Part shown: piece by piece, positions 1 to 8,591 of the stretch
Layout of the letters: each line of letters begins with the position of its first letter
Position numbering within the stretch: the stretch's first letter is position 1
Origin: Candidatus Bacteroides merdigallinarum
GTDB taxonomy: Bacteria > Bacteroidota > Bacteroidia > Bacteroidales > Bacteroidaceae
Length of the DNA stretch: 51,612 nucleotides
Direction of reading: 5' to 3'
Assembly (NCBI GenBank): GCA_019116285.1
Contig: DXBX01000055.1
Span: forward strand, 1 to 51,612
Notes under the pieces: generated by a model
Told to the model about the DNA's origin: nothing
What the model saw: only the letters and a program-made list of their open reading frames with translations
Database searches by the model: none
Program-made: the position numbers and the translations under genes

Positions 1-224
1 TTATTTGATAGTAAAACACCGCAAAACGCTGAAAATCGCACGGTTTCCTAGTCGTTACCATTACTTTTCAGATACTCCGTTAAATGTTTATTCATCAAAC
101 GGTTAGACGAAACCGTTCAGAATTTAAAATAGCATTCAAATCCCAGTATTAGCTTTATACATGGCGGGAACTTTGTGGTATCAAATCCCCTAAAAGAATA
201 TCTATCGTTTGATATCGCCTCCTC
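1..224. other. Intergenic left edge
   Basis: No gene is visible here. A 7-bp hairpin (AACGGTT at 98-104 with AACCGTT at 111-117) is present. Bases 40-59 match 30894-30913 with one mismatch, a site lying just upstream of the integrase gene. The stretch lies downstream of the minus-strand gene that ends at 225, but no convincing T-tract terminator was found. Confidence 0.5.
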
Positions 225-1688
225 TCACCTGACAACCGTACGCACCCGCTCATCGCTCTCTATGGCCTTGGCAGCCGCCCTGGAATCCAAAACCACCGGA
301 CGCGAGGTGAAGTCCGGCGTATTATAGGAATAGACGGAGTTCATATAATACTCCTGGGGATTCTTCTGGGGCAGCAGGAAAGGCTTGGTAGCTCTACCCT
401 CCTCATCCACACAAGAGAGATACAAGAGGGAATACAACCCGTTTTCTCGCCGACTGGTGAAGACGAACCAATGGGAGCCTGCACTCCAATTGTGGAAGCT
501 GTCCGCATCCTGACTGTTCGCGCCCTCCAGAGGGAACAGACGGCCGGACTCCACCTCAAGCAGCCAAAGGTCACTCTCCTTATGCCAAATGGAGAAATAG
601 CCATAATCGGCCAAGGTCAGCATCACATACCTGCCATCGTAGGAAGGACGCGGCCAGCTTACACTCTTGCCTTCCTTGGCGGCACTGAACAAGGTATCCA
701 CCTGCGTGCCAAAACAACCCTTCTCCGCATCAAACCCGATGCGGCACAAGCTATACTTCTGATCGCGGAAACCGGTGGGATAATGCTGTTGCAAGGCCGT
801 GGTATAATAAATGGTGCGGCCATCCGACGAAAATACCGGTGAATTTTCCGAATAATGCCGGGTCATCAGCAGCGTATCCAACAAGAGTTCATGCTTCTCC
901 GCATCATATACAAAGACATCGGATGCCAGGTCGAACACCTCAATCCGCTCATCCTTCACCACGTGGAAGCCTTGGCGCGTCTGATTGGTGGAGAAAGCAC
1001 AATAACGCCCCGAAGGATGCCAATACGGATAGACCATCGAACCTTTCAAGCTATCGTTGATTGCCTGCAAGATTTCCGTTACCCCTTCGCGATGCACCCA
1101 TGTCCCCCCATGAGCACCCCGCACATGAAAGACATATTGCGCCGGATTTGTCCGGTTGGGCGTATGGCAATTGACACACATGCCCGGCACCTGTGTATTC
1201 TCGATGAGGGCCCGTTCTTCGAACGAAGCCAATTCGCGCTCGTAAAGGCCCATCTTGCTATAAACCTCGTATCCGGGGGCGATTTTCCGGTAGGTCAATC
1301 CATAGTCCTCCAAAGGATAATCACTGACATAGATAGCGAAATCGCGGTAGCGCGTCCAGCCCTCTTCGGTCTTGATGCACACAGAGCAGGTCAGCTTGCC
1401 TCCCCGGTTGGCCTCCAACAGGCGATGCCATTCGTCCACATCAAAATCGGCATACGCTCCCTGCACGTGCATCTCCTCTCCGGCATCACCTTTCAGCACC
1501 ACATCCAGGCGCTTGGATTCACCGGCAGCGGAGAAGTTGAGCGGCGCGATGCCCACCGGCACCGTCACCTCCGTATAATCGGGAAATATCGGCGGAAGGC
1601 TATCGGAAACCTTTGCATTCTTCACTTCTTCCCGGCAGGCCGCCAGCAAAAGAGTTGTTACGATGATCAGTATCCAGCGATTGTTCAT
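225..1688 (-). CDS. TolB/PD40-like beta-propeller lipoprotein with one c-type heme motif
   Basis: A 487-residue protein of unknown role, probably anchored in the periplasm or outer membrane. The N-terminus is a lipoprotein signal with lipobox LLAAC (Cys18). A single CxxCH heme-c motif (CVNCH, Cys171/Cys174/His175) precedes a C-terminal half rich in repeats typical of PD40/WD-like propellers (YPYWHPSGRYCAF, SPVFSSDGRTIYY, SWPRPSYDGRYV). The ATG at 1688 was chosen over one at 1715 because it gives a clean signal peptide and overlaps the upstream stop as ATGA, indicating translational coupling with the membrane protein encoded before it. Heme attachment and a redox or sensor role are inferred from the motif. 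Substrate and partner are unknown. Confidence 0.8.
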   Translation of the reverse strand: MNNRWILIIVTTLLLAACREEVKNAKVSDSLPPIFPDYTEVTVPVGIAPLNFSAAGESKRLDVVLKGDAGEEMHVQGAYADFDVDEWHRLLEANRGGKLTCSVCIKTEEGWTRYRDFAIYVSDYPLEDYGLTYRKIAPGYEVYSKMGLYERELASFEERALIENTQVPGMCVNCHTPNRTNPAQYVFHVRGAHGGTWVHREGVTEILQAINDSLKGSMVYPYWHPSGRYCAFSTNQTRQGFHVVKDERIEVFDLASDVFVYDAEKHELLLDTLLMTRHYSENSPVFSSDGRTIYYTTALQQHYPTGFRDQKYSLCRIGFDAEKGCFGTQVDTLFSAAKEGKSVSWPRPSYDGRYVMLTLADYGYFSIWHKESDLWLLEVESGRLFPLEGANSQDADSFHNWSAGSHWFVFTSRRENGLYSLLYLSCVDEEGRATKPFLLPQKNPQEYYMNSVYSYNTPDFTSRPVVLDSRAAAKAIESDERVRTVVR

Positions 1689-3448
1689 TGCAGTCCTTTT
1701 ATTAAGTAATACCATACTGTGTTTCTAAAAGCCTCCAATTGGGGCGAATTCTTTCCACCCTGCGAATAAGCCTGTCCGAAGTGGCTAAATCTATTCATGA
1801 CCGGCGCACTTACAGCTCCGGGGGGAATACCCCGCTTCTGCATCATGCAGGCAAAGGCTATCCCCTCCTGACATACCGTCGGATTATAAGAGGAAATGGA
1901 ATTCACATAAGCCGCATAATTCATAAACTTGTTCAAGTCCCGCTCCAGCAAGGGGTAGAGCACCAGATACTGCATGGCCAGGCGATTCTCCCGGTTATGC
2001 ATCAGGAGCTGCCCGCAGATTTTGTCCAACTCCACCTCGCTGAACAGGAAATCGTCCGTCAGGCGCAACTTTCTCATCCGCCCATACACCGGATGACGGT
2101 CTATCAGCGCAGTATCTGCCAACATCTCCCGACGGCTTTGTGCCCATCGCCTGTAAAACAAGGTTTTCTCCAACATCCGCAGGTATTTCTCCGCCACCTT
2201 ATACTGTCCGTTGATGAGGTTCGTCTCCACCAGCCGCTTCACTACCCGTCCGCTTTTCTGATAATCGGGGATGGCCTCCATGGCCTCGAAAGCATAGCGT
2301 TGCGCCGTGTTCACCAATCCCAACTGGAAATAAGCCTCACCCGTCAGCTGGGTGGAATTGAAATCACGCACGAACTTGGGGAGCAATCCTTCCGCCCCAT
2401 GCTGGTAGAATTGGAAAGCCCGTTCGCCCAATTGACCGGTCATGCCCAAGGCCAGATTGACGGCACATACGCTCATGGGCAGGGAAGGTTGTTTCTCTTC
2501 GGCCTTCCGGATAATTTTATCCCACTGTTGGGTTCTGACCAGGAAGTCATACTCCACCAACTCATATTTCTGCTTGTCATACCCCCGGGGAATCAGCAAG
2601 AGGGCCGCAACCGGCAAGATGATCCAGGCCCCTGTCGTCTGCCAACGGGGATTTTTCGCCCGAGACGTCCACCGGGCAAGCGGCCCCGTCAACCCGATGA
2701 GCAACAAGCAACCCGCCGGCAACAACAATACCGAGAGCGGCAGCACTTCAGGAAAGCGATAATAGAAGACCCCGCCCAGCAAACCGCGCAAGGGATAAGG
2801 CGCAAACCATGTGCTCAGCCATACACAGACAAAGCCATACATAAGCATCGCCACGCCCAAACAAAGCCCGGCCCTCCGCAAAACAGAGTCACGCAGCCCG
2901 CATAGCAACATATACACCGCCAGCATCCATACCAACGGGCCTGCCAGCCAATAGACTACAGGTATCGCACACAATCCGTACCAAAGCCTCCCTTTGACGC
3001 CGGACGGACAAGCCAACAGGACAGCAAAAACTCCCAACAAAGAGACCGTATAAGCCGGCATCAGGCTCTCATCCCCCAAGACAAACCAAAGCGCCAGGGG
3101 AGGCAGGAAGCTCAGCACCTGCATGAGGCCGGACAGAGGTTTTCCCCCGTTCTCCCGCCGCATCAGCCGCAAGGTGACCCCCTGCAAGAGTACATGCAGG
3201 ATGGCCAGCACCGCAGCCCCCATCAGCGGGTGATTGTAGAACTGGGTCAAGAACTGCGCCACATAGGCGGCCATCCCTCCGGGCACGGCCAGCCGATCCG
3301 TCAGGTAATCCACATCGAACAAGAACAACTGGAATTGCTCCTGCCAGGCCAAGGCCGGCGCATAAGCCCAGCCCCAAAAGACGAACACCGCCACAGCCAG
3401 GACTATGCGCAAGATGTTGACGCCTGTCATATATTTCTTCATAAGCAT
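1685..3448 (-). CDS. DUF6057-like polytopic membrane protein with TPR-like C-terminal half
   Basis: A 587-residue protein. The first ~300 residues contain about eight to ten hydrophobic segments; the rest is soluble and alpha-helical with TPR-like spacing (EKQPSLPMSVCAVNLAL, LTGEAYFQLGLVNTAQRYAFEAM). It matches my recollection of the Bacteroides DUF6057 family, which has no established function. An ATG at 3442 is an alternative start. A TACCTTTG promoter element lies about 40 bp upstream. Its stop overlaps the start of the heme-motif lipoprotein, so the two probably act as a membrane and periplasm pair. Confidence 0.8.
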   Translation of the reverse strand: MLMKKYMTGVNILRIVLAVAVFVFWGWAYAPALAWQEQFQLFLFDVDYLTDRLAVPGGMAAYVAQFLTQFYNHPLMGAAVLAILHVLLQGVTLRLMRRENGGKPLSGLMQVLSFLPPLALWFVLGDESLMPAYTVSLLGVFAVLLACPSGVKGRLWYGLCAIPVVYWLAGPLVWMLAVYMLLCGLRDSVLRRAGLCLGVAMLMYGFVCVWLSTWFAPYPLRGLLGGVFYYRFPEVLPLSVLLLPAGCLLLIGLTGPLARWTSRAKNPRWQTTGAWIILPVAALLLIPRGYDKQKYELVEYDFLVRTQQWDKIIRKAEEKQPSLPMSVCAVNLALGMTGQLGERAFQFYQHGAEGLLPKFVRDFNSTQLTGEAYFQLGLVNTAQRYAFEAMEAIPDYQKSGRVVKRLVETNLINGQYKVAEKYLRMLEKTLFYRRWAQSRREMLADTALIDRHPVYGRMRKLRLTDDFLFSEVELDKICGQLLMHNRENRLAMQYLVLYPLLERDLNKFMNYAAYVNSISSYNPTVCQEGIAFACMMQKRGIPPGAVSAPVMNRFSHFGQAYSQGGKNSPQLEAFRNTVWYYLIKGLQ

Positions 3449-3486
3449 AAACTATCGTTGTACTTAGATTTTCTGTCTATTGCCGA

Positions 3487-3494
3487 CAAAGGTA
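3487..3494 (-). promoter_or_regulatory. Bacteroides -7 promoter element (TACCTTTG)
   Basis: On the minus strand this reads TACCTTTG, matching TAnnTTTG. It sits about 40 bp before the ATG of the DUF6057-like gene and would drive that gene plus the heme-motif lipoprotein. Confidence 0.55.
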
Positions 3495-3599
3495 ACTCAA
3501 AAAAGCGAGATATGAAATAATGCATAAAAAATCGCACAAGGAAAATGCACGTTTCATGCGGACATGCCCCGCATTTGCTTCCTCTTTCATTCGCCACTC

Positions 3600-3665
3600 C
3601 TCCCTACCTCCTCCCTACCTTCTCCTTGTCTATACACAGGGACTTGGTAGGGAGGAGGTAGGGAG
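3600..3665. repeat. Long-hairpin interspersed repeat, copy 1
   Basis: A perfect 20-bp inverted repeat, CTCCCTACCTCCTCCCTACC (3600-3619) and its complement (3646-3665), surrounds a 26-bp loop that can itself partly pair (TCCTTGT with ACAGGGA). The element recurs identically at 50705-50770. It lies between divergent transcription units (DUF6057 and sppA). A REP-like or miniature mobile element, or an RNA hairpin, are possible identities. Confidence 0.85.
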
Positions 3666-3788
3666 CAGTCACGAATAAGAGTCGTCTGAAACCCGGCTTA
3701 GGGTGTGTTAAAACATAAAAAATCCTTTTCCGCATGTGATTAACCGAAAAACCCGGCAACAAATAGGGCATAATTCAACCAAATCATT

Positions 3789-3796
3789 TATCTTTG
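3789..3796 (+). promoter_or_regulatory. -7 promoter element for sppA operon (TATCTTTG)
   Basis: TATCTTTG matches TAnnTTTG and lies 40 bp before the sppA ATG. It probably drives sppA-lpxK-punA-thiL, whose spacing leaves no room for other promoters. Confidence 0.6.
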
Positions 3797-3836
3797 TTAG
3801 CTCAAAAGGTTAGCATTAAAAAACAACGTAGAAACA

Positions 3837-5600
3837 ATGAAAGATTTTCTGAAATTCACGCTGGCTACCATTACCGGTATCATCGTATCGAGCGTATTGC
3901 TGTTCGTCATCAGCATCCTGGTGATGTTCAGCATGTTGTATTCATCGGACGCGGAAGTGACCGTGCCGGAAAATGCTATTTTCAAACTGGAGTTGAACGG
4001 GACACTGAGTGAACGCAGCCAGGAGAACCCGCTGAGCCTCCTGATGGACGACGACCTACAGGCGTACGGACTGGACGACCTGCTCTCCGCCATCCAGAAA
4101 GCAAAGGTGAACGAGAATATCCAAGGCATATACATCGAGACCAAGAGCCTTGCCGCCGACGGATATGCCTCGCTGAAGGCCGTACGCGATGCGTTGGCCG
4201 ACTTCAAGGCATCGGGCAAGTTCATCGTGGCCTATGGAGATACTTATACCCAAGGGCTTTACTACCTGGCAAGCGTGGCCGACCGGGTGATACTGAATCC
4301 GCAAGGCATGCTGGAGTGGACAGGACTGGCCTCCTCTCCGATGTTCTACAAGGACTTGATGGACAAGGTAGGCATCCGCTGGCAGATATTCAAGGTAGGC
4401 ACGTACAAGAGTGCCGTGGAGCCCCGCACCGCCATGAAGATGAGCGATGCCAACCGCGAGCAGGTAACCGACTACCTGGGCTCCCTGTGGGGGCAGATTA
4501 CGGCAGACGTGTCCGCTTCGAGAGGCATCTCCGTGGATAGCCTGAACGAAGCGGCCGACCGCATGCTGTTGCTGCAACCGGCCGAAGAATGCCTGGCATA
4601 CGGCTTGGCCGATACGCTGATGTATAAGAACGACGTGCGCGACTATCTGAAGCAACGGGTGGGCATCGATCCGGATGACAACCTGCACATGCTGGGCCTG
4701 AAAGACATGCTGAACGTGAAGAAGAATGTGCCCAAGGACAAGAGCGGCAACATCGTAGCCGTCTATTATGCCTGCGGACAGATAGGAAGCGGACTGACGG
4801 GCGAGGAAGGCATCGAAGCAGAGAAAGTCTGCCGGGACTTGCGCGAGCTGAAGGAAGATGAAGATGTGAAGGCCGTCGTGCTGCGCATCAATTCGCCCGG
4901 AGGCAGCGCCTATGAATCGGAGCAGATCTGGTATGCCGTCAGCGAGCTGAAGAAGGAAAAGCCTGTCATTGTCTCCATGGGCGACTATGCGGCATCGGGA
5001 GGCTACTACATCGCCTGCAACGCGGATACGCTGGTGGCCGAACCTACGACGCTGACCGGCTCCATCGGCATCTTCGGCATGGTGCCGGATGCAGAGGGGC
5101 TGGCGCAAAAAATCGGTGTAGGCTTTGACGTGGTGAAAACCAATGCCTACGGCGACTTCGGGATGCCCACACGACCTATGACGGAAAGCGAAAAGGCGCT
5201 GATGCAGGCCTATGTGGAGCGGGGGTATGACCTCTTCCTGAGCCGCGTGGCCGAGGGTCGCGGGATGAGCAAGGAAGCGGTAGACCGGGTAGGACAAGGC
5301 CGCGTATGGACGGGCCTCCGCGCCAAAGAGCTGGGCTTGGTGGACGAACTGGGCGGACTGGATCGTGCCATTGAGATTGCCGTGGCCAAGGCCGGAGTGG
5401 ATGCCTACACACGGATGGATTATCCGGGCAAGAAGAGCGCTTGGGAGCAGCTGAAAGATTTCAGTCCCTCCGGTTATGTCCGTGCACGCCTCTTGCAGGG
5501 CGAGGCCGGACACCTCTTCCGACAGGTGGAGACATTGAACGCCTTCGACCTGCAAGACGCCCTGCAGGCACGGATGGAATTCGAGCCAACTCTTTACTAA
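3837..5600 (+). CDS. sppA: Signal peptide peptidase SppA, 67K type (S49)
   Basis: A membrane-bound serine protease that degrades signal peptides released after secretion. The 587 residues match the double-domain (67K) form. An N-terminal membrane segment spans roughly residues 10-36. The catalytic dyad is visible as Lys191 (FKVGTYKSAVEP) in the first half and Ser387 (MGDYAASGGYY) in the second, the arrangement known for E. coli SppA. The motif LRINSPGGSAYES precedes the serine. Start ATG at 3837 follows a TATCTTTG promoter element. It is the first gene of a four-gene plus-strand unit, with lpxK 10 bp downstream. Confidence 0.95.
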   Translation: MKDFLKFTLATITGIIVSSVLLFVISILVMFSMLYSSDAEVTVPENAIFKLELNGTLSERSQENPLSLLMDDDLQAYGLDDLLSAIQKAKVNENIQGIYIETKSLAADGYASLKAVRDALADFKASGKFIVAYGDTYTQGLYYLASVADRVILNPQGMLEWTGLASSPMFYKDLMDKVGIRWQIFKVGTYKSAVEPRTAMKMSDANREQVTDYLGSLWGQITADVSASRGISVDSLNEAADRMLLLQPAEECLAYGLADTLMYKNDVRDYLKQRVGIDPDDNLHMLGLKDMLNVKKNVPKDKSGNIVAVYYACGQIGSGLTGEEGIEAEKVCRDLRELKEDEDVKAVVLRINSPGGSAYESEQIWYAVSELKKEKPVIVSMGDYAASGGYYIACNADTLVAEPTTLTGSIGIFGMVPDAEGLAQKIGVGFDVVKTNAYGDFGMPTRPMTESEKALMQAYVERGYDLFLSRVAEGRGMSKEAVDRVGQGRVWTGLRAKELGLVDELGGLDRAIEIAVAKAGVDAYTRMDYPGKKSAWEQLKDFSPSGYVRARLLQGEAGHLFRQVETLNAFDLQDALQARMEFEPTLY

Positions 5601-5610
5601 AAGAAGCCGG

Positions 5611-6741
5611 ATGGACGGACAGGACTTCAAGACTACCCGCTGGCTGCGCCCGGTGTCATGGCTCTATGGCACGGGCGTATGGATACGCAACAAGCTCTTC
5701 GACTGGGGATGGATCCGGTCGGAGAGTTTTGACCTGCCCGTCATCTGCATCGGCAACCTGGCCGTGGGGGGCACCGGCAAAACCCCGCATACGGAGTATC
5801 TGGTCCGCCTGCTGCGCAACCAACGGCTGAACGTGGCAACCTTGAGCCGCGGATACCGGCGGAAGACCAAAGGCTACCTACTGGCCGACGACCAGAGTGA
5901 CGCCCAAGCCATCGGAGACGAACCCAGACAGATGAAAACAAAATTTCCGGACCTGCGCGTGGCCGTGGATGAAGACCGTCGGCATGGCATCCGCGAACTG
6001 ATGAAACTGACTCGCCCGCAAGTGGACGTGGTGCTACTGGACGATGCCTTCCAGCATCGGCGGGTGAGAGCCGGACTGAACATCTTGCTGACGGATTGCC
6101 ACCGCTTGCTGACGGACGACGCGCTCTTGCCCGAAGGACGCCTGCGCGAACCCGCCGAAGGCAAAGGAAGGGCACAGGTGGTAGTGGTAACCAAATGTCC
6201 GGATGATATCAAGCCTATTGACTTCAACATCATCACCAAGAAGTTGGGCCTGCAACCTTGGCAACGGCTGTTCTTTACCGGACTGCGCTACGGACAGCCA
6301 CGGGCCGTGTTTCCGCAAAGTGCAGGAATAACGGAACGGCCGGAGGCATGGGGGGCAGAGAAGCAGGTACTGCTCATCACCGGCATCGCACAACCGGCTC
6401 CGTTGCTGGAAGAAGTCAGGACAAAGGCAGGCCACGTGGATCACCTGGCTTTCGGCGACCATCATGACTTCTGCCGCAAGGATTTCCGGCTGATAGAAGA
6501 ACGGTTTGACCGACTGGAAGGCACCCGGCGTCTGCTGCTCACCACTGAAAAGGATGCTGCGCGCCTGAAGAATCATCCCCTGATGCCTGAACGCCTGAAA
6601 CCCTACCTCTACGCACTGCCCGTAGAAATCAAAGTCCTGCAAAACCAACAATTGACGTTCAACCAAACAATCATAGATTATGTTAGAAAGAATCCAAGAA
6701 ACCGCATCGTTCCTCCAAGAGAAGATGCACACCCGTCCTGA
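5611..6741 (+). CDS. lpxK: Tetraacyldisaccharide 4'-kinase LpxK
   Basis: Catalyses ATP-dependent phosphorylation of the lipid A disaccharide at the 4' position, at the inner face of the cytoplasmic membrane. The 376 residues are slightly longer than typical. The P-loop GGTGKT is at 53-58, followed by family motifs SRGYRRKTKGY, GDEP, LDDAFQHR and LLTTEKDAARL. It starts 10 bp after sppA. Its 3' end overlaps punA by 62 bp, an unusually long overlap whose frames both look genuine. The LpxK tail in the overlap (VRKNPRNRIVPPREDAHPS) is basic and may be an extension beyond the conserved core. Confidence 0.95.
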   Translation: MDGQDFKTTRWLRPVSWLYGTGVWIRNKLFDWGWIRSESFDLPVICIGNLAVGGTGKTPHTEYLVRLLRNQRLNVATLSRGYRRKTKGYLLADDQSDAQAIGDEPRQMKTKFPDLRVAVDEDRRHGIRELMKLTRPQVDVVLLDDAFQHRRVRAGLNILLTDCHRLLTDDALLPEGRLREPAEGKGRAQVVVVTKCPDDIKPIDFNIITKKLGLQPWQRLFFTGLRYGQPRAVFPQSAGITERPEAWGAEKQVLLITGIAQPAPLLEEVRTKAGHVDHLAFGDHHDFCRKDFRLIEERFDRLEGTRRLLLTTEKDAARLKNHPLMPERLKPYLYALPVEIKVLQNQQLTFNQTIIDYVRKNPRNRIVPPREDAHPS

Positions 6742-7492
6742 GACGGCCATCATATTGGGCACGGGCCTGGGAAGCCTTGCCAACGAAATCACGGAAAAAT
6801 ATGAAATCCCCTACGAAGAAATCCCTTACTTCCCCGTCTCCACCGTGGAGGGGCACAAGGGCAAGCTGATCTTCGGCAAGCTGGGTCAGAAGGATATCAT
6901 GGCCATGCAGGGACGCTTCCACTACTACGAGGGCTACACCATGCAGCAGGTGACCTTCCCCGTCCGCGTCATGCGCGAACTGGGCATCAAGACGCTCTTT
7001 GTTTCCAACGCGGCGGGAGGCATGAGCCCGGACTTTGAAATCGGAGACCTGATGATTATCACCGACCACATCAATTTCTTCCCCGAGCATCCGCTGCATG
7101 GACGGAACATCGACTATGGTCCCCGCTTCCCGGACATGAGCGAGGCGTATGACCGTGAGCTCATCCGGCGGGCCGATGCCATTGCCGCCGAGAAGGGCAT
7201 CAAGGTACAACACGGCGTGTATGTAGGCGTACAGGGACCCACGTTCGAGACACCGGCGGAATATCGCATGTACCGCATCCTGGGCGGAGACGCCGTGGGT
7301 ATGTCCACGGTGCCCGAAGTCATCGTGGCCAACCACTGCGGCATCCGTGTCTTCGGCGTGTCGGTCATCACCGACCTGGGTGTGGAAGGCAAGATAGTGG
7401 AAGTCTCCCACGAGGAAGTGCAGAAGGCCGCCGATGCCGCACAACCCCGGATGACGGAAATCATGCGCGAACTGATACAGGCGGAGGACTGA
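6680..7492 (+). CDS. punA: Purine nucleoside phosphorylase, type I (trimeric)
   Basis: Cleaves purine nucleosides, chiefly inosine and guanosine, with phosphate to give base and ribose-1-phosphate for salvage. The 270 residues match the trimeric PNP family. Motifs in order are the phosphate-binding ILGTGLGSLANEI, QGRFHYYEGY, SNAAGGMSPDF and the signature GVQGPTFETPAEYRM, then STVPEVIVANHCG. The ATG at 6680 (MLERIQETASFL) lies 62 bp inside lpxK. Later starts would remove the N-terminal helix, so the overlap is probably real. thiL begins 3 bp after the stop. Confidence 0.94.
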   Translation: MLERIQETASFLQEKMHTRPETAIILGTGLGSLANEITEKYEIPYEEIPYFPVSTVEGHKGKLIFGKLGQKDIMAMQGRFHYYEGYTMQQVTFPVRVMRELGIKTLFVSNAAGGMSPDFEIGDLMIITDHINFFPEHPLHGRNIDYGPRFPDMSEAYDRELIRRADAIAAEKGIKVQHGVYVGVQGPTFETPAEYRMYRILGGDAVGMSTVPEVIVANHCGIRVFGVSVITDLGVEGKIVEVSHEEVQKAADAAQPRMTEIMRELIQAED

Positions 7493-7495
7493 TCC

Positions 7496-8527
7496 ATGCG
7501 CACGGAAATAGCCACCCTCGGTGAGTTCGGCCTCATCCGCCACCTCACCGAGGGCATCGAACTGAAAAACGAATCGAGCCGCTATGGCGTCGGAGATGAT
7601 GCTGCTGTGCTCTCCTTTCCTGCCGACCGCGAGGTGCTGATGACTACCGACCTCCTGCTGGAGGGCGTTCATTTCGACCTGACCTACGTGCCGCTGAAGC
7701 ACCTGGGATACAAGTCGGCCGTGGTGAACTTCTCGGACATCTACGCCATGAACGGCACGCCCCGGCAAATCACCGTATCGCTGGGCCTCTCCAAGCGGTT
7801 CAGCGTGGAAGACATGGAGGCACTTTATGCAGGTATCCGCCTGGCGTGTGAAGAATACGATGTGGATATCGTGGGCGGGGACACCACTTCGTCCCTCACG
7901 GGGCTGACCATCAGCATCACCTGCATCGGCGACGTGGAGCGGGGACAGGCCGTCTATCGCAATGGGGCGCATGAAACCGACCTCGTCTGCGTCAGCGGCG
8001 ACTTGGGAGCTGCCTACATGGGGCTGCAACTGCTGGAGCGCGAAAAACTGGCCTTGAAGGATACTCAAGGAGACGTTCAGCCGGACTTTGCGGGCCGTGA
8101 ATACCTTTTGGAGCGCCAACTAAAACCGGAGGCGCGGCGAGACATCATCCAGAAGCTGCGCGAGGCGGGCATACGGCCCACGGCCATGATGGACATTTCG
8201 GACGGCCTCTCGTCGGAGATGCTGCACATCTGTACGCAGAGCCATGTGGGCTGCCGCATCTACGAAGAGCACATCCCCCTGGATTACCAGACTGCCGTGA
8301 TGGCGGAGGAACTGAACATGAACGTGACCACTTGTGCCCTGAACGGCGGCGAAGACTACGAACTGCTCTTCACCGTGCCCATCGCCGACCACGAAAAGGT
8401 GTCGCAGATGGAGGGCGTGAAACTCATCGGACACATCACCAAGCCGGAGTTGGGCTGCGCCCTCATCACCCGCGATGGACAAGAGTTTGAACTGAAAGCG
8501 CAGGGATGGAATCACTTGGGAGAATAA
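7496..8527 (+). CDS. thiL: Thiamine-monophosphate kinase ThiL
   Basis: Phosphorylates thiamine monophosphate to thiamine diphosphate, the last step of cofactor biosynthesis. The 343 residues match the family. Visible motifs are the N-terminal GVGDDAAVL (31-39), the Mg-binding VNFSDIYAMNGTP, GGDTTSS, MDISDGLSSE and NGGEDYELLF. It is the last gene of the sppA-lpxK-punA-thiL unit, which is followed at once by a strong bidirectional hairpin. The linkage to lipid A and purine genes looks positional rather than functional. Confidence 0.95.
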   Translation: MRTEIATLGEFGLIRHLTEGIELKNESSRYGVGDDAAVLSFPADREVLMTTDLLLEGVHFDLTYVPLKHLGYKSAVVNFSDIYAMNGTPRQITVSLGLSKRFSVEDMEALYAGIRLACEEYDVDIVGGDTTSSLTGLTISITCIGDVERGQAVYRNGAHETDLVCVSGDLGAAYMGLQLLEREKLALKDTQGDVQPDFAGREYLLERQLKPEARRDIIQKLREAGIRPTAMMDISDGLSSEMLHICTQSHVGCRIYEEHIPLDYQTAVMAEELNMNVTTCALNGGEDYELLFTVPIADHEKVSQMEGVKLIGHITKPELGCALITRDGQEFELKAQGWNHLGE

Positions 8528-8529
8528 AG

Positions 8530-8591
8530 AATGAAGGATGAAGAATTGCCGTTGGAAGCGGAGGCTGCTCCACAATTCTTCATCCTTCATT
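8530..8591. terminator. Bidirectional hairpin between thiL and the acyl-AMP ligase
   Basis: A perfect 19-bp inverted repeat (8530-8548 and 8573-8591) with a 24-bp loop separates two convergent units. The ligase stop codon (8580-8582) lies inside the right arm. A short run of T follows on the plus side (CATTTATC). Confidence 0.75.

Noticed and set aside
4056..5630. Long antisense reading frame opposite sppA (524 codons)
   Set aside because: Its frame follows the GC-rich codon pattern of sppA, has no family motifs and is an expected shadow in GC-rich DNA.
6683..8119. Long antisense reading frame opposite punA and thiL (478 codons)
   Set aside because: It is a His-rich, motif-free shadow of two well-identified genes and has no start signals.
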